From the NCBI RefSeq assembly GCF_900105395.1, contig NZ_LT629775.1, forward strand, positions 6,351,501-6,415,500: DNA of 64,000 bases. Direction: 5' to 3'. The DNA is from Streptomyces sp. TLI_053. Its GTDB lineage: Bacteria > Actinomycetota > Actinomycetes > Streptomycetales > Streptomycetaceae. Under the pieces are notes generated by a model, which did not search any database, was not told the origin of the DNA, and saw nothing but the letters and a program-made list of their open reading frames with translations. Positions 60,934-64,000 of this stretch are shown here, in pieces (within the stretch, counting starts at the first letter, position 1; each line of letters starts with the position of its first letter). The position numbers were made by a program, and so were the translations under genes.

Positions 60934-60965
60934 CTGCGTTGACTGGGGCAGACACCGGAGGGGAC

Positions 60966-61808
60966 ATGGCGGGAGAAACGCAGCGGATCGCCGCCATCAA
61001 GAATCCGTTCGAGCTGCTTCGAGCAGCCACCGTGCGGCTCGCCGAGGCACAGCAGGAGGTCACCGAGCTGTCGCGACTGCGGCAGCGGGTGATCTCCGAG
61101 CTGCACGAACAGGGCATGTCCTACGCCCAGATCGCCGCCGAGGCCGGACTCACCCGCGGGCGGATCCACCAGCTGAAGCAGTCTGCGCCCGCGCCCGAGG
61201 GGGCGTTCCTGGGCAATGCGCGGCTGATCATCGCGACACCGCTCAAGCAGGAGGCCGGTAACGCCAGGCCGGTCCTGGCCGCCGAGGACTTCGCAGCCGC
61301 TCAGCGGCTCGGCGATCTCGCCCGCTCCTACAAGCTCGAACCGAGCTTCGAGCACGTGCCGATCGGCGGAGAGATCGACCTCAACCGCGAGGACATGATC
61401 GTCATCTGCGGCCCCCGGCTCTCCAGCCACGTCGCCGGGGTGCTCGCCCAGGACCCGTCGATCTGCTTCGAGCGTGCCCCCGACGGACCCTGGACCCTGC
61501 GCGACCGCGAGGCCGGCGTCGCCTATCGCTCCGGCATGGACTCCGAGCCCGCGGCCAACTCCGACGTGGCCTACCTCGGCCGACTCCCGCGGCCCGACGG
61601 CCAGGGCCTGGTCATGGTCCTCACCGGCATCCACCCGCAGGGCACGCTCGGCGTCGTCCACCTGATCGTCAACGACCTCGCCGACCTCTACCAGCAGGCC
61701 GGCACCGACAGGTTCTCCGTCCTGCTGAACGTCGACTACAACCCCCAGGACAACGAACCCGTGCGCGTCCGCCTACTGTCGCCGTTCTACCGGCACGAGG
61801 CAGACTGA
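60966..61808 (+). CDS. HTH protein with an unrecognised C-terminal sensor-like domain
   Basis: A 280-residue protein. Residues about 25-75 hold a sigma-70-region-4-like HTH (VISELHEQGMSYAQIAAEAG, then LTRGRIHQLKQ). The C-terminal ~200 residues form a compact alpha/beta domain with MIVICGPRLSSHVAGVL, SDVAYLGRLPRPDGQGLVMV and TGIHPQGTLGVVHLIVNDLA. I cannot place this domain in a named family; glycine-rich loops suggest ligand or nucleotide binding. The ATG has GGAGGGG upstream, which excludes the longer in-frame start. It is followed four nt later by the PP2C gene, and its promoter carries 18-bp palindromes. Confidence 0.75.
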   Translation: MAGETQRIAAIKNPFELLRAATVRLAEAQQEVTELSRLRQRVISELHEQGMSYAQIAAEAGLTRGRIHQLKQSAPAPEGAFLGNARLIIATPLKQEAGNARPVLAAEDFAAAQRLGDLARSYKLEPSFEHVPIGGEIDLNREDMIVICGPRLSSHVAGVLAQDPSICFERAPDGPWTLRDREAGVAYRSGMDSEPAANSDVAYLGRLPRPDGQGLVMVLTGIHPQGTLGVVHLIVNDLADLYQQAGTDRFSVLLNVDYNPQDNEPVRVRLLSPFYRHEAD

Positions 61809-61812
61809 CCGG

Positions 61813-62637
61813 GTGCATCTGGAGATCGCCACCGAACCCGCCCGCCAGGACCGCCCCAACGAGGACTTCGTGGCGGCCAGCCCGAGCGCCGTCGTCCTGC
61901 TCGACGGCGCCGGCACCCCGCCCGGATCCGACTCCGGCTGCTCCCACGGCGTGGCGTGGTTCGTGGCCCGGCTCGGCGTCAACCTGCTCGCCGCCGCGAC
62001 CAACCGGCCCGACCGGGCACTGACCGACTGCCTCGCGGACGCCATCACCACCACCGCCGCACTGCACACCGAGTGCGATCTCACCCACCCCGGCACCCCG
62101 TCGGCCACTGTCGTCGCGGTCCGCCTCACCGACCAGGACCTCGAATACCTGGTGCTCGCCGACTCCACCCTGATCGTCGAACACGCCGACCCCGCCACCG
62201 GACCGGTCGCCATCACCGACGACCGCGAGGCCCTGGTCGGCGCAACCCTCCGCGGCAGCATGGATGCCGTGCCCACCGGCACTGCCGAACACGGCGACGC
62301 CCTCCGCCGCTACGTCGAGGCCATGCGAGCCCACCGCAACCAGCCCGACGGCTTCTGGGTCGCCGCCGCCGACCCCACCGCCGCCCACGCCTCCCTCACC
62401 GGCACCGTCCCCCGTGCCGAGGTCACCGGCTTCACCATGGTCAGCGATGGCGCCTCCCGCCTGGTCGACCGCTTCCACCTCGCCGACTGGCCCGAGGCCC
62501 TGAAGCTCATCCACGACCAAGGCCCGGCAGCCCTCATCCGCGCCGTCCGCACTGCCGAACTCGGCGACGCCGACGGCAAACGCTGGCCCCGCGGCAAGGC
62601 CCACGACGACACCGCCGTCGCCACCGTCACGCTGTAG
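61813..62637 (+). CDS. PP2C-family protein phosphatase
   Basis: A 274-residue metal-dependent phosphatase. Motifs: RPNEDFV (first Asp), VVLLDGAGTP (Asp-Gly), FTMVSDGASRLVD and the closing Asp-Asp in KAHDDTAVATVTL. All metal-ligand Asp positions appear present, so activity is expected. It starts GTG four nt after the HTH gene. It probably dephosphorylates a Ser/Thr-phosphorylated partner; the HTH protein, or an anti-anti-sigma partner of the RsbW-like ATPase, are contextual candidates only. Confidence 0.85.
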   Translation: MHLEIATEPARQDRPNEDFVAASPSAVVLLDGAGTPPGSDSGCSHGVAWFVARLGVNLLAAATNRPDRALTDCLADAITTTAALHTECDLTHPGTPSATVVAVRLTDQDLEYLVLADSTLIVEHADPATGPVAITDDREALVGATLRGSMDAVPTGTAEHGDALRRYVEAMRAHRNQPDGFWVAAADPTAAHASLTGTVPRAEVTGFTMVSDGASRLVDRFHLADWPEALKLIHDQGPAALIRAVRTAELGDADGKRWPRGKAHDDTAVATVTL

Positions 62638-62685
62638 AGCGCGAACCCCGCAACCACCCGAAGTCACTGCCGAATTCCGCTCTAC
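62634..62685 (+). terminator. Inverted repeat after the PP2C gene
   Basis: GTAGAGCG at the stop codon pairs with CGCTCTAC 36 nt on, and a second GC-only hairpin (GCGCGCGCCCTGCGCGCGC) follows at about 62695-62715. Together they likely end the HTH/PP2C transcript. No gene is supported between here and the NUDIX start. Confidence 0.45.
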
Positions 62686-62887
62686 AAGGTCAAGGGCGCG
62701 CGCCCTGCGCGCGCCGCTGCCCCGCCCGCGGCGGCCGACGCCGGGCGTGCGGGCTGGCGCCCGGTCCCGGCGCGACCGCCCGGACGGGGCAGCGCGGGCA
62801 TATGGACCATTCCGAGCGCAGGTGCGTTGGTCGCCGCTGAGGGCCATGGCGGTACCTGACACAGCCCTGAGCCCTACTCTTCTCTGC

Positions 62888-63355
62888 ATGAGCGACAAGG
62901 CGCGACAGTCTCACACAACGCCGCTCCACTCGGTGTCCGTGGCGGGAGTGGTCGTGCGCGAGGACGGCCGGCTCCGGGCGATCCGCCGCGCCGACAACGG
63001 CACTTGGGAGCCTCCGGGCGGAGTGCTGGAGTTGACTGAGACTGTCGAGGACGGCGTGCGCCGGGAGATCTTCGAGGAGACCGGCATCAAGGTGAGCGTC
63101 GAACGGCTCACCGGCGTCTACAAGAACGTGACGCGCGGCATCGTCGCCTTGGTCTTCCGGTGCCACCCCGAAGGCGGCGCCGAGCAGTTGTCCGACGAGT
63201 CCACGGCGGTCGAGTGGCTCACCCCGGCCGAGGTCGACGACCGCATGGGCGAGGTCTTCGCCGTGCGCATGCTGGACGCCCTCCAGGGTGACGCGGTCCC
63301 GAGAATCCGGACCCATGACGGTCGGCAGTTGCTTGGTAAACGGGCTGCTGGCTGA
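62888..63355 (+). CDS. NUDIX hydrolase
   Basis: The 155-residue hydrolase has an intact Nudix box: GGVLELTETVEDGVRREIFE followed by ETGI, with Gly, Glu and REUxEE residues in place (about residues 45-68). It should cleave a nucleoside-diphosphate-linked substrate, which is unknown. The ATG at 62888 has no ribosome site but has TACTCT seven nt upstream, suggesting a leaderless message. NUDIX genes are frequent AICE cargo. Confidence 0.88.
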   Translation: MSDKARQSHTTPLHSVSVAGVVVREDGRLRAIRRADNGTWEPPGGVLELTETVEDGVRREIFEETGIKVSVERLTGVYKNVTRGIVALVFRCHPEGGAEQLSDESTAVEWLTPAEVDDRMGEVFAVRMLDALQGDAVPRIRTHDGRQLLGKRAAG

Positions 63356-63884
63356 GGCTGGCGTCGTTAAAAGTCTTAACGAAAGGTGGAGTGCAGGAGG
63401 GAGTTGTTACGACTTCGCTACTTCATCAAGCCGCGCACAGCGCGCCAGCGCGCGGCCCTGGCCGCTCGCCGACGCTCCTGTCTCCGCCCCGCTCCGGCGG
63501 CGCCCCGGCCACGCCGGCGGACGGATGGCAGAAGAGGGCTGAGCCCAGAACCGCGCCGTGGCTGGGGCGGGTGGCTACACGGTTTTACCCACCTGCCAGG
63601 ACCGGGACCCGCACCGAGCAAGACCGGGGGGCCACTCGGCCAAATTGCGGTCAGGCCCAACAGCCCTGACCGAGTCGCAACAGCTTACGGCCCCCCGATC
63701 ATGCTCGGACCCAGACCAGACAGGACACCGGCCAAAACCGCTCCACCACCCGCGAGTTGCCTCCTCCTCTCGCTTCATGCGGTGGCTGATTACGCTTCAC
63801 TATCGAGCTTGATCAATCCGCTCTTGCCCGGACAAGCCGACTGAAGATCCCCTATCCTGGTCACCCGAGATCTTGGAGGCCGAT
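63356..63884. other. Non-coding, structure-rich stretch
   Basis: No reading frame here has convincing codon bias. Visible structure: CGTTAA-AAGTC-TTAACG (63365-63381) just after the NUDIX gene, and a set of nested complementary segments at about 63628-63700 (ACTCGG/CCGAGT, CGGTCAGG/CCTGACCG, GGGGGGCC/GGCCCCCC). It could hold a regulatory RNA, a transfer locus or the promoter of the next gene. I found no copy of the tRNA-Val end here. Confidence 0.4.
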
Positions 63885-64000
63885 GTGACCAGCCAGAGCC
63901 CAGAGGGAATGCTTCCTGTCGACCCCGAATCAGGCGAGAGCGAAGAAGACGTAATCGAACGCCTCACGGCTGCTCGTGCCAGCGTTTCGGCAACCGACTG
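63885..64000 (+). CDS. Start of an acidic protein of unknown function (cut by window edge)
   Basis: A GTG start with GGAGG five nt upstream opens a frame that stays open for 38 residues to the window end (VTSQSPEGMLPVDPESGESE, then DVIERLTAARASVS). It is rich in Glu/Ser. No family can be named from this much sequence. Confidence 0.6.
   Translation, partial: MTSQSPEGMLPVDPESGESEEDVIERLTAARASVSATD

Larger units (their letters stand above)
53774..64000. mobile_element. Actinomycete integrative and conjugative element (AICE), right end not seen
   Basis: Integrase, excisionase, RepSA-type initiator, two small ORFs, an FtsK-like DNA translocase and a Pra-like activator form one minus-strand operon. 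A GntR repressor and a divergent plus-strand regulatory/cargo group follow. This is the modular order of pSAM2/SLP1-type AICEs, which excise, replicate by rolling circle and move double-stranded DNA with a single TraB protein. The left end is placed at the decayed tRNA-Val copy. I found no matching att sequence to the right, so the end given is the window edge rather than a true boundary. Confidence 0.8.

Noticed and set aside
63386-63844. A 152-residue ORF after the NUDIX gene
   Set aside because: Composition is Arg/Pro-rich with no family motif, no clear ribosome site and no third-position bias. It overlaps the structured region.
63000-64000. Right attachment site of the AICE
   Set aside because: I looked for the tRNA-Val T-arm/acceptor sequence and the TGGCCCTTGATCGTTCC tail and found neither in the last kilobase.

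Overview
The window is high-GC actinobacterial chromosome, most likely from a Streptomycetaceae member (Streptomyces, Kitasatospora or a relative). The evidence is strong G/C bias at third codon positions, frequent GTG starts, and a gene order fabD-fabH-acpP-fabF with a FasR-type activator, DUF3145 and aceE close by. As I recall it, that order is the one seen in Streptomyces coelicolor.

Positions 1-14,300 hold housekeeping and accessory genes. They include a truncated XRE regulator, glutamate decarboxylase, a xylulokinase-like FGGY kinase, a YtxH-like protein, two tandem tRNA-Asn genes, a secreted trypsin-like protease lipoprotein and a CAT-anticodon tRNA. An ABC-2 exporter/two-component operon follows (ATPase, permease, histidine kinase, NarL-type regulator), ending next to a PLP enzyme of the ACC deaminase/D-cysteine desulfhydrase family. 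Then come an LCP cell-wall ligase and a divergent MarR/zinc-less oxidoreductase pair.

Positions 14,700-20,500 hold DUF3145 and the type II fatty-acid operon. The neighbouring fasR reads in two frames and appears to lack one base in a G/C run. Positions 20,500-34,300 hold small regulatory and surface genes: pirin, a beta-lactamase-family hydrolase, MerR, a TIGR03086/WYL divergent pair, two DUF1023 hydrolases flanking a membrane acyltransferase, a second two-component pair, a TetR/MFS efflux pair and a Pro/Ala-rich anchored protein. aceE lies at 34,402-37,152.

Positions 37,669-52,405 are a stress island of Ter type. It holds DUF3052, an AhpE-type peroxiredoxin, two TerD proteins, a TerC-like DUF475 membrane protein, a Ser-rich DUF2637 membrane protein, a TerA-like protein and a TerD with a Pro/Gln-rich tail. 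With these goes a biosynthetic set: a CitE/HpcH-like lyase, a PRTase-TRSP-StiP-like fusion and a HAD phosphatase. An FmdB zinc ribbon and a coiled-coil membrane protein close the island. In other bacteria this set is linked to tellurite and metal stress and to a predicted nucleoside-like metabolite.

From 52,575 a tRNA-Val(TAC) marks an integration hotspot. A decayed copy of the tRNA 3' end plus its terminator lies about 1.15 kb downstream, next to a tyrosine integrase. It introduces an actinomycete integrative and conjugative element (AICE): int-xis-rep-two small ORFs-FtsK-type traB-Pra-like activator, all on the minus strand and mostly overlapping by 1-4 nt. A GntR repressor follows, then plus-strand genes for an RsbW-like ATPase, an HTH protein with an unrecognised C-terminal domain, a PP2C phosphatase and a NUDIX hydrolase. 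Two palindrome families control the element: five copies of an 18-bp TGTMTA-(G/C)6-TAKACA motif and a twin AAGCTCGG-N2-CCGAGCTT-type motif upstream of the GntR gene. No right attachment site was found before the window ends inside a new partial gene.
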